Shown: positions 1 to 10,315 of the stretch, in pieces
Layout of the letters: the number at the start of each line of letters is the position of its first letter
Position numbering within the stretch: the first letter of the stretch is position 1
NCBI RefSeq assembly: GCF_003589595.1
Contig: NW_020654229.1
Span: 5,605,339 to 5,669,338 of the forward strand
Direction of reading: 5' to 3'
Length of the DNA stretch: 64,000 nt
From: Hyposmocoma kahamanoa
Taxonomy: Eukaryota > Arthropoda > Insecta > Lepidoptera > Cosmopterigidae
Position numbers and translations under genes: made by a program
Notes under the pieces: model-generated
Seen by the model: only the letters and a program-made list of their open reading frames with translations
What the model was told of the DNA's origin: nothing
The model's database searches: none

Positions 1-274
1 ACCTAAATGCGTTGTTATACTGAACCCGCAGATCACTGTATGCACTCGCTACAAAAGCATATCTCTTCGTTCAAATAAAAAGTATGTGTTATTATTACAG
101 TGTTACTTTTAACTAAAAACTAAATTTAAATGTCCATCCAACCTTAAAACAATTTCTTTTATCAGTTACAACAGTATTTACGTAACGGATCCCAGCATTA
201 AGCAAAATACGACAACAAACGATCAGTTAAGTGTTGCCCAAACCACGTGGGGCTATGATATTATACTTTGTTTC

Positions 275-313
275 TGGGGACTATAGTCCATTTCACACAA
301 GATGGGTACTGTG
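275..313. repeat. Isolated terminal-repeat end related to element Z
   Basis: The stretch containing actatagtccatttcacaca resembles the terminal inverted repeats of the 992-bp element Z at 22169-23160 (actatagtccatttcaatag). Only one end is present, so this is probably a solo end or a truncated copy. The rest of 1-536 is AT-rich and shows nothing I can name. Confidence 0.4.
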
Positions 314-536
314 ACTTTTCAAATTTTAACGTTGCATCCATACTATTTTTAATTACTCTCATAATCAGGTTTCAAAAAAGAAAGTAAATTTGTTATAATA
401 GATCAGAAACTTTGTTTTAAATATCAAACGATTTTCTCATTTCATTTTCATTCGACACTGCATTTCTAAAAAAACTTCAAATCTCAAACATCACCAATCT
501 CAAACCAGGCTTGGTCTTGGTTTTTAACACCCCGAA

Positions 537-678
537 CATTGACCTACCAACAAGTGGACGTCTAATACAAAAACCGCGAAAAAAATGTCCGAAGTTAACC
601 TTTACAAACGTAGTGACATGTAACGAAATATAAAAAACTAAAACATTTAATTTAAATTGTAACGTCATTGCAGCACTG
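537..678 (+). mobile_element. Truncated hAT-type MITE H2
   Basis: This begins with cattgac, like the H2 MITEs at 9498, 10644 and 50020, and shares their internal block (gtctaatacaaaaaccgcga, then tagtgacatgtaacgaaata). The far terminus is missing; the copy stops where repeat R1 begins at 691. No target-site duplication can be assigned. Confidence 0.6.
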
Positions 679-690
679 CCTAATTTTTAA

Positions 691-1139
691 CCGACTTCAA
701 GAAAGGAGGAGGTTCTCAATTCGACTGTATGTTCTTTTTTTTTGTATGTATATTACGCGATAACTCCGGTATTTGTGAACCGATTTTCATGATTCTTTTT
801 TTGTTGGAAAGGGGGTACTTCCATAGTGGTCCCATTTCATTTTGAAGAAAATCATCCACCTTTAAGGGTGGCTGTTCTGTTCACGCATGAAGATTCATTT
901 TTATAAATAGCGCCTAACTTTAATTTAGGAGCAATTATTTTAATGGTTGATTTTGCTATTTCTAGAATTCAAGGCGTTTTTCTCTCAATATACTTTGAGT
1001 TGTGAGAACCGATTATTATTATCTCCAGTGTCAAGTCCTGTATAGTGGCGAACTAGGGGATATTTCAATAAAACTTAGCAAATAGACGTAATTCCTCGTA
1101 CTTTTGAGGTCGGTTTTTTTAGTACTCTGTACTGAGATT
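691..1139 (+). repeat. Dispersed repeat R1, near-complete copy
   Basis: This copy begins ccgacttcaagaaaggagga and runs through cgcgataactccggtatttg and gaaccgattttcatgattct to a 3' end of gtttttttagtactctgtac. The same order recurs many times in the window; the copy at 38387-38858 is equally complete and others are truncated. No open reading frame spans it, so it is non-autonomous or the tail of a larger element. The family style is common in Lepidoptera (recalled, not searched). Confidence 0.75.
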
Positions 1140-1865
1140 ATACTTGCTACAATTTAAGGGCCCAAAAATACCATATTCGGCTTCTACTGGAAACTTAACA
1201 AAATGCACCTTATTTAGCTTCCACTGAAAATTACTTGAACACAAAAGTAATGGAGTAGCTTTTATCGTAAATATGAATTAATTTTTAAATATATTATTAT
1301 GTCGAATTTTGTACAAATTCACTTAAAGAAATAATAAAGAGTTGTGTAAAATGTGAATATTACTACAAATGTGAAAATAAGCGTGTACTATAAGAAATGT
1401 ACCGATATTCCAACTAAACGTAAACTGAAATGTCCGTAATTCCGAAAACGGATTTATAATAAAACCGTTACGCTTTCGAATAATTTTGATGCTTTTCACA
1501 AAGACAAAATTAGCTTTTGTTTTGTAATCTTCCTAAAAAAATACATTTGACATTATGAAAATTCGAGCTAACATTATTTCAGGCAAATGTATTTTCTGAC
1601 TTGTGATAGGTAATCCCAAGCCGTAAAACGAGTACAACAATATTTTGTTAGTTATTGCTAACGTTTAATAATAAAAAAACATTTTAAAAATAAGATTAAA
1701 ATCAAAGCGACTATAGTTTCTTTGTTATAATTATTGCAATCGCTTGTGGTTCGAACAATTGAAAATGACCAAGAGTTTATATAAGCTTCTTGAAATTGAC
1801 GTAATGGGTAAAAGGACAGTTAGCTATTTGATTATTTTGCGTGGTTTTGTTATTATTGTATGGTA
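1140..1865. other. AT-rich sequence, nothing recognised
   Basis: Both strands were inspected. I see no exon-like reading frame, tRNA or recognisable repeat here. Confidence 0.5.
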
Positions 1866-1936
1866 CTGCATGATTAGGCGTCATCGTCGCTTTCCATTGA
1901 GTAAGATGGAGGTCAACTCTGCCCTCGTTGTAATAA
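1866..1936 (+). repeat. Non-LTR retrotransposon 3' tail fragment
   Basis: The words cgtcatcgtcgctttccatt and agatggaggtcaactc match the 3' tail of the retrotransposon remnant at 15555-16019 (cctcatcgtcactttccatc, gagatggaggtcaaatgc). Only the last tens of bases of the element remain. Confidence 0.5.
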
Positions 1937-2082
1937 TTAACGCGTTTGCATTTTGATAGCTTTCGAGATATTGGCACCTAGTTTTATTGTCACCTAAAAA
2001 AATATCAATTTAATGATCTATTTCACTAATTTTCCTTAAGGTATTTGAACATTTTAGGAGGTGAGTTACTTTTTAACGACTT

Positions 2083-2151
2083 CAGTGGTCCAACGGCTTA
2101 CACTGCAGACGCAAGAGGAGGAGGTCTCGGATTCGATTCCCGGTGGGACCA
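2083..2151 (+). repeat. tRNA-like SINE head
   Basis: It has an A-box-like cagtggtccaacggctta and a B-box-like ggattcgattcccggtggga about 50 bases later, as in a tRNA-derived SINE promoter. The acceptor arm does not pair, so it is not scored as a functional tRNA. Flanking 2152-2794 shows nothing recognisable. Confidence 0.5.
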
Positions 2152-2794
2152 ATTTGGGATAATAAATTTTCTAAACTTGTTCTGCTCTGGGTGTTCTGAG
2201 GCTCCAAAGTAATTTTCGTTGCTCTGGTATCCAAAGTATAGGGAATTCCCGTATAAAAGAATTAAAAGTATGAAACTTACTGGAAATCACAACTGAATCT
2301 TGTCTGGAAGAAAAAAAAGAGCAGCCAGCTCTTTCATGTTCCTTCTCCAACTGCCTCTGTGGCAAACGGAAACTCACTACTAAAAATTTTATTTGACCGG
2401 TTAACCAAGTGACAGCTGAAGTTTGTTTACGTTTAGTTAATTACCGAAGAAACCTTTATGTTCAATATTAATTCTTTCTACATGACCAAACCATCGAAGT
2501 ATCCCTTCTATACTGGACACAACATCATCTTTCACACCATAATGCCCTCTTACTACACTGTTAAAATAGTTGCACCGTAATTTACTTTCAAATGTATCGT
2601 CTTGCATTTGTATCGTGACTGTTTGAAAAAATGTAACATCGTAATTCGTTCTGATTTAGCACTTTCATGCTCACCAGTTATTGCTATTTACAATAGCACA
2701 ATAAGAGCGCGAAATCGTAATGTCATTGTCAACTTTCGCGCCTAATTATGACGTTTGCCTTTTTAAATCGTTTCTAACGCCTACGATCTCTATA

Positions 2795-3190
2795 ATTTCG
2801 GGTGCTGGTGAAATTATAGGCACATGGGCCTTGTGAACTAATGTCTCAGGGTGACGGGCGCAGTGGCAGTGCCCCTCAGATCTTTGTGATTTAAAACTCT
2901 GAGTCACATTACGGTTACCATGCCGGACTGCCATGCAGAGGTCCTGGGTTCGATTCCCAGGCTGGGAGAAATATGTGTATGGCCTACATTTATTTCTCTC
3001 GTGAGTTCGGGTGTAATTTGTGGTTGTCTATGTGTGTGTCCATGACACCCGCGAAACAGGGTTTCCCTAGTGCGGGGCTATGTTGAGTGTGTGCGTTATT
3101 ATTATATTATTATTACATTGCAACTGTTATAGTCAGGCGTGTCGCTTACCAGGTTCGTCCCGTCACTTGGTATCCTAAAAAACCACTGTT
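2795..3190 (-). repeat. SINE-like repeat R2, split by a SINE insertion
   Basis: The antisense R2 sequence (ggtgctggtgaaattatagg ... gatctttgtgatttaaaact) is interrupted by SINE S1 and resumes at about 3120 with gcgtgtcgcttaccaggttc and tcgtcccgtcacttggtatc. Copies elsewhere (11020-11250, 25363-25628) are uninterrupted. acatt flanks the insert on both sides and is a plausible target-site duplication. Confidence 0.6.
2912..3115 (+). mobile_element. tRNA-derived SINE S1
   Basis: A tRNA-related head (ggttaccatgccggactgcc, then B-box gggttcgattcccaggc) is followed by a shared body (gggtgtaatttgtggttgtc, gggtttccctagtgcggggc, ttgagtgtgtgcgttatt) and an AT-rich (att)n tail. Related copies are at 4866, 7619, 8545, 28815 and 62330. 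It is inserted inside R2, so it is younger than that R2 copy. Confidence 0.75.
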
Positions 3191-3824
3191 ATGGTGTTTG
3201 TCCATCGTGCAAATTCAGCCGGATTCACCCTTACGTTATTCGCTTCTCATCCGAAATTTCCACTAGAGTGAGAATAAACCCTTTATTTTTTGGCATCGGT
3301 ATTCCCATACGCAAAAAAGGGTGCGATTTCAAAGCCACCCGGTAAATTTATCCATTTACTATTTCCAGATATAACTCCTTGTTATTTATCGAACAGACAC
3401 CCGGTTAACTTGTCAAATCAATACAATGTAACATCAAAACCAACAATTTTGGGAAACGGTTGCAAAAACTTCTTTTTTATTTATTTTTTATTTGTACAAT
3501 AGATAAAAAGATTCTATTCAGCCAGTATGACTTCTATTGAAAAATGGATAAATTTATTCTTAATACAGATTTATTTTTCCTTGAAAACAAGCGAAAGGTT
3601 CTTGTTACAATGGACTTAGTGTTTTGGTTTGACACGATAGGCGGCTGTATTGATATTTTCTTTGTTTATTTTTAATTTATTTTATGATCTTTTGTTTAAG
3701 TCGCTCACTCGAAATATTAGAGATGAATTAATTAGATTCTGATAAGCAATAACGTGTCAATGGCACCTAAACATTTTTCGTTGTTTTTGATAGTTTGTTC
3801 TAAAATTTATGAAAATTATTAATG
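3191..3824. other. AT-rich sequence, nothing recognised
   Basis: I see no supported gene or repeat boundary. Short reading frames here lack motifs and splice context. Confidence 0.5.
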
Positions 3825-3832
3825 TTAAAAAA

Positions 3833-4210
3833 CTTAGAATAATAACGCATAGAATGATAGTTTCATATCAAACGAGCTGTCATAAGTGAGGCAAAAATCA
3901 AATTCATGTAGGCTAGTTTTAGTAGTAGGTTAATTTTTGGTTTTAGTGAATATTTATATAAAAATACAAGTTGAAACGTGTTACTTCCTTGTGGAATGTG
4001 ATGTTAGTATCTATTTTATGTTTGTCTGACGTATTTTTACACTCATTTACCGCACATTTCGTAATTTTTAGCAAAAATTCTTGATCTGTTCGCGGTGCAA
4101 GTTGACCTTGAGCACTGAAGGCCCGCCCGCTCGTGTAGGCCCTTTGGGAGCGCTTCAATTTGCCTCACTTAGCGTGTGCGGGCCAGGTTTCTATGCGTTA
4201 TTATTCTAAG
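3833..4210. mobile_element. MITE H1 copy 1, hAT-type, complete
   Basis: This 378-bp element has perfect terminal inverted repeats: CTTAGAATAATAACGCATAG at the left and its exact reverse complement at the right. It is flanked on both sides by the 8-bp duplication ttaaaaaa (3825-3832 and 4211-4218). An 8-bp target duplication is the hallmark of the hAT superfamily. No transposase is encoded, so it must be mobilised in trans. A second copy with its own target duplication is at 24494-24870. Confidence 0.9.
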
Positions 4211-4279
4211 TTAAAAAATATAAACATTTTTATGAAAAATAGTGACAGACATAACATTAAACGAGGTGTAAAAATAAAA

Positions 4280-4567
4280 GCGAGACCTCACACAGCACGA
4301 GAAACCATTTTGACCCTTCAGGAACTGCAGTTAGAAACCATTCGTCATCCTCCGTATTCACCAGACCTTGCTCCAACGGACTACCATTTTTTTCGTGATT
4401 TGGACAATTATCTACGTGACAAGAAGTTTTCTTCCCAGGAGGCAGTACAAAATGCTTTCACACAGTTTGTGCAGTCTAGATCGTCGGAGTTCTATCGCAA
4501 AGGCATTAATAACCTTCCCATTAGATGGCAGCAATGTATAGATAATAATGGCAACTATTTTGATTAA
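4280..4567 (+). pseudogene. Mariner transposase, C-terminal remnant
   Basis: The frame ending at 4567 reads ARPHTARET, then HPPYSPDLAPTDYHFF, then GINNLPIRWQQCIDNNG and YFD. This is the end of a Tc1/mariner-type DDE transposase. The third catalytic Asp (in SPDLAPTD) is retained. The second, normally in DNARPH, is replaced (KARPH), and everything N-terminal, including the HTH domain and first Asp, is absent. H1 lies just upstream (ending 4210), but no mariner sequence is recognisable on its far side. About 95 residues remain of about 345, so it is dead. Confidence 0.85.
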
Positions 4568-4865
4568 ATAAATTTGTTAAAAATTTAAAAAATAAACAAT
4601 TTAGATTTTCAGTACAAATCGGCAATTTCATACTTTAACCCCTATTATTTCCTAAGACCAATCTAAAAAGAAACTACAATCTAAAAAGCGCTAAACGCCC
4701 AATGTAAATTGAACTGTACTAAATATGTACATAACATGTAAATTTTTTTGAACGCACACACTCCTAACTCACAATATGACGCAAACATGCTCCAGGCCCA
4801 AGCAAGTATTAGTTTACTACATATGTATTTTTAGTATACTACATAGTTAAGTAAATAAATAAATA
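4568..4865. other. AT-rich sequence, nothing recognised
   Basis: It follows the mariner remnant. No terminal inverted repeat of mariner can be assigned here. Confidence 0.4.
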
Positions 4866-4976
4866 ACGCACACACTCACAGCCCAGCACTAGGGAAACCC
4901 TGGGTCGCGGGTGCCATGGACACACACATAGACAACCACAAATTACACCCAAACTCACGAGATAAATAAATAGTAA
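4866..4976 (-). mobile_element. SINE S1, 3' portion
   Basis: The antisense S1 body (aacgcacacactcacagccc, agggaaaccctgggtcgcgg, caaccacaaattacaccc) is present and the tRNA-like head is missing, as expected for a 5'-truncated retroposed copy. Confidence 0.7.
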
Positions 4977-5183
4977 ATTAAAGCCATAGAGTTCAAATCA
5001 AAACAAAATATCTTATTGCGTACATGTTGTTACATAGCTCTTATATTAGTACAGATCAAACATGAACCCTATAAGGGCACTGCAATGTCAATTCTACATT
5101 CGAAATAAGAATTCAAAATGAATAACAGAGATGCATAACATGACAAAAGCAACCCCCGTAGTATGCCACCTGGATAAAGCTAT

Positions 5184-5452
5184 TATATCCACATTTAGCT
5201 CTCAAATTCGAGTGATAAATCGGTATTTTAAAATTTTATCGCAATAGCTAGCATGGCAAGCACCGTGGAGTCACATTTTTATGTAAACGTGAGCGCCGCG
5301 ACCAATGCCTGCAAAAGATTAACACAGTGTCAAACATGGCTGCAAGGTCACAGCTGATTTTATAACATTTTGACAGTTCTGTTGTGTAATTTTATCAAGT
5401 TAAATTAAGCGCGATAAAGGAGAGGAAAAGAAATATTAAAAACAAACAGATT
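5184..5452. repeat. Dispersed repeat R3, copy 1
   Basis: It shares tagctctcaaattcgagtga, gccgcgaccaatg, caaacatggctgcaaggt and acattttgacagttctg, in the same order, with 61748-62015. Both copies are in the same orientation. No coding potential or clear terminal repeats are visible; the class is unknown. Confidence 0.65.
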
Positions 5453-6339
5453 GATGTACAGGGTGTAATCGTTAAGTGTGCCCAGGCGATTATTCCATAA
5501 ATATAAGAGATATCTCAAAAAGCTTTAAACTGATATCGAAAGTTCGTTACCTAAATGAATAACTAACGCTATAAATAACTAAGCTAGAAATATCCAAAAT
5601 TTTGACATTAAACCCTTCCATCATTGACCTACCAATAAAGGTCAATGGCTTCCATACATTTAATATGACATTCGTAGAGAGGCTTTAGTTTTCCTACTGT
5701 AAGCGGTAACAAGTTTACAGATGACAAAACTGATACAAATAAAGTAATAAAACTATCTTTTAATTGAATAAAATTATAATGGCATAGTCAATTATTTGGT
5801 CAAGTGTGAGTTGCCTATAAAAATGAATAAAACTGATCAAATTTTTTTAGTGTTGAACTTAGTTTCACGTAAGGATAATTTAGAATAGAATAGACATTTA
5901 TTGCAGCGCCACAACACGTAGATACAAAATAAATATTGGTACCACTTAGACAAACAAAACAAAATAAAACGACGTAATAAACAAAATTAAAATATATATT
6001 AAAAAATTGGACAAAAAAAAACAAAAAGCAAAAAAAGTACTAAATATGACGACTACACATGTTGTACTGTCATATGTGTGGTTGTGGCGTACGCAAAGAT
6101 TGTTTCAGATTCATTTATTTGTCAAATATAACATTACAGTATAAATTGCACTACGTGTCAAAGTATAAGAAATTATATTGAGATCGTCAGGCAAAAATGA
6201 AAATTATAAGAAAAATACACAATAAATAGAAAATTAACAATTCATTATATAATATTGTTGTCATTAAATTAAATATCAAATATCATCAAGGATCGTCATA
6301 AGTCGATAACAATTATACAAGATTATGTTAATGCGTTAA
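5453..6339. other. AT-rich sequence with a retrotransposon-tail-like patch
   Basis: The patch near 5883-5930 (tagaatagaatagacattta) and 6110-6180 look like antisense 3' ends of non-LTR elements (tail sequence reading TTTATT). Nothing else is identifiable. Confidence 0.35.
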
Positions 6340-6364
6340 AAATTGGAATAAAATTAGAAAATAT

Positions 6365-6690
6365 GAGGGCTGGCTCGGCAGCTGAGCTGCCGGAAAGAAT
6401 AAAAAGTAATAAATACCACGATCTCGGCTCCGACTCTATTCACAGCCTTTGGAGTCGAAACCCTTGCCCGTGGGATCCCAGTGCCCTACATCTGTACAAA
6501 ATTTGAACTAAAAAAATAATTGACTGTTTTGGAAACCCAGGGACCGGCAGCTACCTTGTCCAACGCATTAGCATAGCAATACAAAGGGGGAACGCTGCAA
6601 GTATCTTGGGCACCTTACCGCGGGGACCCAATTTTATTCATATAATTTAAAAATCCTGGTTTTACTTTCTAGTATTTAAGCTTTATTGCC
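6365..6690 (+). pseudogene. Non-LTR retrotransposon ORF tail
   Basis: The plus strand encodes, in broken frames, FGVETLARG, then PVPYICTKF, then [20 protein letters not shown]. The same arrangement recurs at 63195-63500 and, antisense, at 14086-14290. This C-terminal signature (GVETLGPW ... [11 protein letters not shown]) is one I associate with retrotransposon ORF2 ends in arthropods; this is recalled, not searched. Frameshifts show it is dead. Confidence 0.55.
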
Positions 6691-7127
6691 TTTTTTATTG
6701 TGAATTATAAACGTGAACCATATCAATTTACCGAGAAGTGTCCTTATTGGTGAGCAAACTGATAAAAACATCATTTAAAAAATGTTACGCTGACTTGCTC
6801 AAGTGTACTATGTACCTTGAAAATACAATCACGAACAAAAAATTATTTATATAATTGACCGTAAATCATCGTGTAATTGCTACGATATCTGATGCGAGAC
6901 TCATTCGCCCTTGCATCTTGCTCTGTTGGCAATTGGCAACCAAGGCACTTTCTCATGCGTCTATGAACCATTTTGTACCTTTGGGCTGGAAGTTAAAACA
7001 TCAATAGTTTTCTGTCAACATCAAAAAAAAACATCAATTGTTCTGGCTCTGGTTTATTCCTCGTAACAGTGAAAGTGTGGAATCAATCGCTTAGGAAAAA
7101 AATTGTAAATTTCACGATAGAAAAAAA
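6691..7127. other. Nothing recognised
   Basis: AT-rich sequence without supported features. Confidence 0.4.
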
Positions 7128-7385
7128 AACAAAACTTTTCTCGAAATGAATAGTGAATAGCGACATCTCTAGCTAAAAAAAAGGACTGTTAGCTGCAAAG
7201 GTGACCTGGGTGATAAAACTTACATACCTATATTTCTCATAGATGGCGCTACGACTAGAAAGTCGTTGAAAGACACGACAACAAGCACATAGAAAAATTC
7301 GTGAGGTCCGCTGGTTCATTCCGTGACTTAGTTGGTATGATTATTACATAACAAAAATAATTGAATATCAATTCAATAAAAATTT
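7128..7385 (+). repeat. Dispersed repeat R4, copy 1
   Basis: It matches 32690-32990 in inverted orientation: gataaaactta, gatggcgctacgactagaaa, acatagaaaaattcgtgagg, tccgctggttcattccgtga. In this copy the tRNA-like internal part breaks off after ttagttggtat; the 32.7-kb copy retains it. Confidence 0.55.
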
Positions 7386-7391
7386 AAAATT

Positions 7392-7610
7392 ATCCCGAAA
7401 TCTTACAAGAAAACCGCTGTATTCAATACGTGCTTTACATATACCAATAATTTTTTTTTTATATTAACTAGAACACGTTATACATTTTTCAAATGGATTT
7501 AATTTCATTAGTATAAAGATACATTCTGAAATAAAGCCAGTGTCCCTGTCGCTCGACCCGAGTAAAATGAACCGTATTAGTACGGAACAAATTTGAATTT
7601 GAAATGATGT
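7392..7610 (+). repeat. Dispersed repeat R9, copy 1
   Basis: It shares ttacaagaaaaccgct, gctttacatataccaat and gaaataaagccagtgtccct with 62895-63110 in the same order. It sits directly between R4 and SINE S1. The class is unknown. Confidence 0.5.
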
Positions 7611-7618
7611 AGTATAGA

Positions 7619-7803
7619 TGACTGCCTCCGTGGCCGAACGGTTACCATGCCGGACTGCCACGCAGAGGTTCCAGGTTCGATTCCCGGGCCGGGAGAAATA
7701 TTTGTATGGCCTACAGTTGTGTCTCTCGTGAGTTTGAGTGTAATTTGTGGTTGTCTGTGTGTGTGTCCCTAGTGCGGGGCTATGTTGAGTGTGTGCGTTA
7801 TTT
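7619..7803 (+). mobile_element. tRNA-derived SINE S1, complete head
   Basis: This is the best-preserved head in the window. It has A box gtggccgaacggttaccat, B box ggttcgattcccgggccggg, then the S1 body ending ttgagtgtgtgcgttattta. It is transcribed by RNA polymerase III if active (family knowledge). The acceptor-stem ends do not pair, so it is not a tRNA gene. Confidence 0.75.
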
Positions 7804-7917
7804 ATATTGATAGACTCTTCTTTTGCTTAATTTCTTTACTTTCGGACACGTGATTGGTGAATGAATGAATCATATTTACTTGCCTAAAATAAAGTTGATA
7901 AAAGCTGGTACAAATCG

Positions 7918-8137
7918 TCTGCTTAAAGATAAAATCACATAAGTGACACTTTCCACAAAAAAATCTCCAAATTATGTACCTTTTGTAAGAAAATCACCAT
8001 CGTTCTGAAGTAAAACCCTTATTGAGTTTATAGCTTTTTTGAGTGTAGAAAGATAGTGATTTTCTTAAAAAGCTGAATAAATTAAAGACTTTTTGTGGAA
8101 GATGTCACTTGTGTGGTTTTACCTTTAAACAGACGAA
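7918..8137. mobile_element. Foldback element with ~90-bp imperfect arms
   Basis: The left arm begins gtctgcttaaagataaaatc and the right arm ends ggttttacctttaaacagac, which is its imperfect reverse complement. Pairing continues inward through cacttgtgt/acataagtg, ccacaaaaa/tttttgtgg and taagaaaatcac/gtgattttctta. A half copy may lie at 63800-63875. No open reading frame is present. Confidence 0.6.
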
Positions 8138-8324
8138 ATAATAATAAACGTCGTTAGTAACTAGAGGCAGTTGGATTTTTGTGGCGTGTATCTTCAGCAC
8201 AAATGCAAAATGCCGTCCAGTTCGAGTACCAGACGCGCTATGATTACCAGAGCAACGGAAACCACATCTACGGAAACAATCCAGGACACCCAGACCAGAA
8301 CCAATTTAAAAAAGTTCATTTCTC

Positions 8325-8400
8325 AAGATGGTCCGATCCGCAAATTGAACCCGGAATATCCACATCCAGCGCCCACAGTGTAAACCGTTAGGCCGAGATC
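8325..8400 (-). repeat. Degenerate tRNA-like SINE head
   Basis: The antisense sequence (attgaacccggaatatccac, gtgtaaaccgttaggccgag) matches the tRNA-like patch at 21825-21912, which has the same arrangement with a better B box (gaatcgaacccgg). It is too degenerate to be a tRNA. Confidence 0.4.
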
Positions 8401-8544
8401 GTCAAAAAAATCTATTTGCCAAGATTTACAGAAAACGGTTAACGGAAATTGCGCAGCACCGGATTCATCCCCTAGAGAGCAACCCTTAGAGGTGGAATGT
8501 TTTCTTGATTTTTTTTAATAATAGCACAGAGACTCACGAGAGAA

Positions 8545-8642
8545 ATAAATGTAGATCATACAAATATTTCTCCCGGCCTGGGAGTCGAACCCGGGATCTC
8601 TGCGTGGCAAACCAGCACGTAACCGTTCGGCCACGGGGGCAC
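8545..8642 (-). mobile_element. SINE S1 head, antisense
   Basis: Antisense A and B boxes (gaaccgttcggccacgg-like and ggagtcgaacccgggatctc) and the body word gtagatcatacaaatattt match the S1 head at 7619. The body is truncated after about 20 bases. Confidence 0.65.
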
Positions 8643-8694
8643 TTGTTAAATGGGACCAAATACGGGTGCCCCAGTATTTGGTCCCATTTAACAA
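8643..8694. repeat. Perfect 21-bp hairpin
   Basis: ttgttaaatgggaccaaata plus c (8643-8663) is followed by a 10-base loop and an exact inverted copy (8674-8694). The arm contains ggtcccattta, an internal word of repeat R1, and antisense R1 continues immediately to the right. The hairpin therefore probably arose by inverted duplication inside an R1 copy. Confidence 0.85.
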
Positions 8695-8818
8695 TCTTTC
8701 TAATATAAAAGTATTCCCAAAATCGATTCACAAACACCTTAGTAATGGCGTGACATAACTACACAAAAAAAAATACAGTTCAATTGAGAACCTAGTTCTT
8801 TTTTTGAAGTCGGTTAAA
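8695..8818 (-). repeat. R1 5' end, antisense
   Basis: The sequence runs aaaatcgattcacaaacacc through cagttcaattgagaacctag to tttttgaagtcggttaaaag, the inverted start of R1. Confidence 0.65.
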
Positions 8819-8939
8819 AGTAGTTCTCAAATATGATCGAAATGGATGCCCATTCAAAGAAAAACAGTTAAAACTTTTGGACCTTTTTTAAGTTCTTTTT
8901 AAAACGGCATTTAACGACTAAATACTCAATCTTGATGTA

Positions 8940-9145
8940 ACTATCTAAGTATAAGTAAGCTGTACTTGCTTTTGGTCCGGAGTGTGGAGGGGCTAGTGAT
9001 CTGTAATACAGGTCTCCTAGTACGGATGCCAGTCTCTCACACAGACTTAAATATTGTACTATTTAGATAATTAAGCACTGTTTTTGTATTTATACTAAGA
9101 CTTTGTGAGAGAAACAATAAAGATATATTATTATTATTATTAATT
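8940..9145 (+). repeat. Non-LTR retrotransposon 3' UTR with (att)n tail
   Basis: The stretch ends gtgagagaaacaataaagat and then (att)n. This is a typical 3' end with a microsatellite tail rather than poly(A). No coding sequence remains upstream. 9146-9489 shows nothing recognisable. Confidence 0.45.
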
Positions 9146-9497
9146 AAGAATCAATGTGATATTCCCATGTTAATACATCTCACGATTAGAAATTCTACTC
9201 TTATGACGTAGTATAATATTAATTAATCTACTGTATAGATGAAGTAAATAGACATTAAACTAAACTTTAATTATTAAACGTCAAAGTAATCGACAACGTT
9301 AGATATTGACTAATAAAGTTTCGTATTTAATTGACATGAATACATCAATCATCTATTCGATAGCTTATAGACGTGGCAACAGCGTTCGTGGTTTCTGAGT
9401 TTTCTAGACGTTCAACGATTATTAATCATGGTCATTATCATTTCCACGTCCACTTACACGCGTGGTGTTATTGGTGGTGGTAATTGTCTTTACCACA

Positions 9498-9725
9498 CAT
9501 TGACTTACAAATAAATGGACGTCGGGTCTAATACAAAAACCACGAAAAAAATGTCCCAAGTCAACCTATTCGAAATTTAAATTGTAATGTCATCGCAGTA
9601 TCGTGCTGTCAGTAGAACAAATGAAGACTAAAGCGGAGTTTGGCGCTCTGTATACGATTTTAGCGCCTTACAAGTGCGGACACTTTTTAGCGCGGACCCG
9701 ACGTCCATATAATTGTAAGTCAATG
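9498..9725. mobile_element. MITE H2, hAT-type, 228-bp copy
   Basis: Terminal repeats cattgacttacaaataaatg and its near inverse (ending aattgtaagtcaatg) are flanked by a perfect 8-bp duplication ttaccaca (9490-9497 and 9726-9733). This copy is an internally shortened version of the ~287-bp elements at 10644 and 50020. It is non-coding. Confidence 0.9.
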
Positions 9726-9803
9726 TTACCACATCACTATTTAACACATGACATTCCACTTCCTGAATTACGTTACGCATGAATGAGAGTAGATGTCTCA
9801 AAA

Positions 9804-10315
9804 TCGAGTCTATATATAACCAGTCATAGAGACGAAATGTTATTTAATTTGTTTGAAAACTATTCTGCCAAATCATTACTGTGACAACTGCGCTCCGATT
9901 GGCCAGCCCGAGTTCGAAACAATTGACGGGTGTCGTTAATTATTTCAGTTCAAATCGACCAGTTCAACTTGAGCGTTGCTATAATGTCCGAAAATTGCAA
10001 AATTACATTACATATTTAATTACCGATGAAATGTGATTTTTGTAATTAGATGTTTTGCTGTTTTTCCCACACCACCGAATGGAACAGCCCCCATTGTTAG
10101 AGATATTATCTTTATTACAATAAATACAGAATATTTTTGGAATATACGGAGACGTACACACAGGTCAGTTGTTGGCGCTGTACTATTTCAGCTTTCTAAT
10201 TTGTGATTTCAGCGCAAACGAGAGTTGATATTTAAAAGTGACAGAAGGCCCACTTGCCTGATGAGTTGCCAGGGATGGATGGACCTTATTTCGTCTCTAT
10301 TTCTGGTTATACTCG
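9804..10315. mobile_element. TIR element X, copy 1
   Basis: This 512-bp element has a left end reading cgagt..tataaccag..atagagacgaaat and a right end reading tcgtctctatttctggttat then actcg, the inverted equivalent. Its body words (gtgacaactgcgctccgatt, acagaatatttttggaatat, acacacaggtcagttgttgg) recur in the copies at 12310, 34715 and 44788. No open reading frame or certain target duplication is visible, so the superfamily is unassigned. Confidence 0.75.

Noticed and set aside
7622..7694. Possible functional tRNA gene (good A and B boxes)
   Set aside because: The acceptor-stem halves do not pair, and the same head with the same downstream body occurs at 2912, 8545 and 28815. It is a SINE head.
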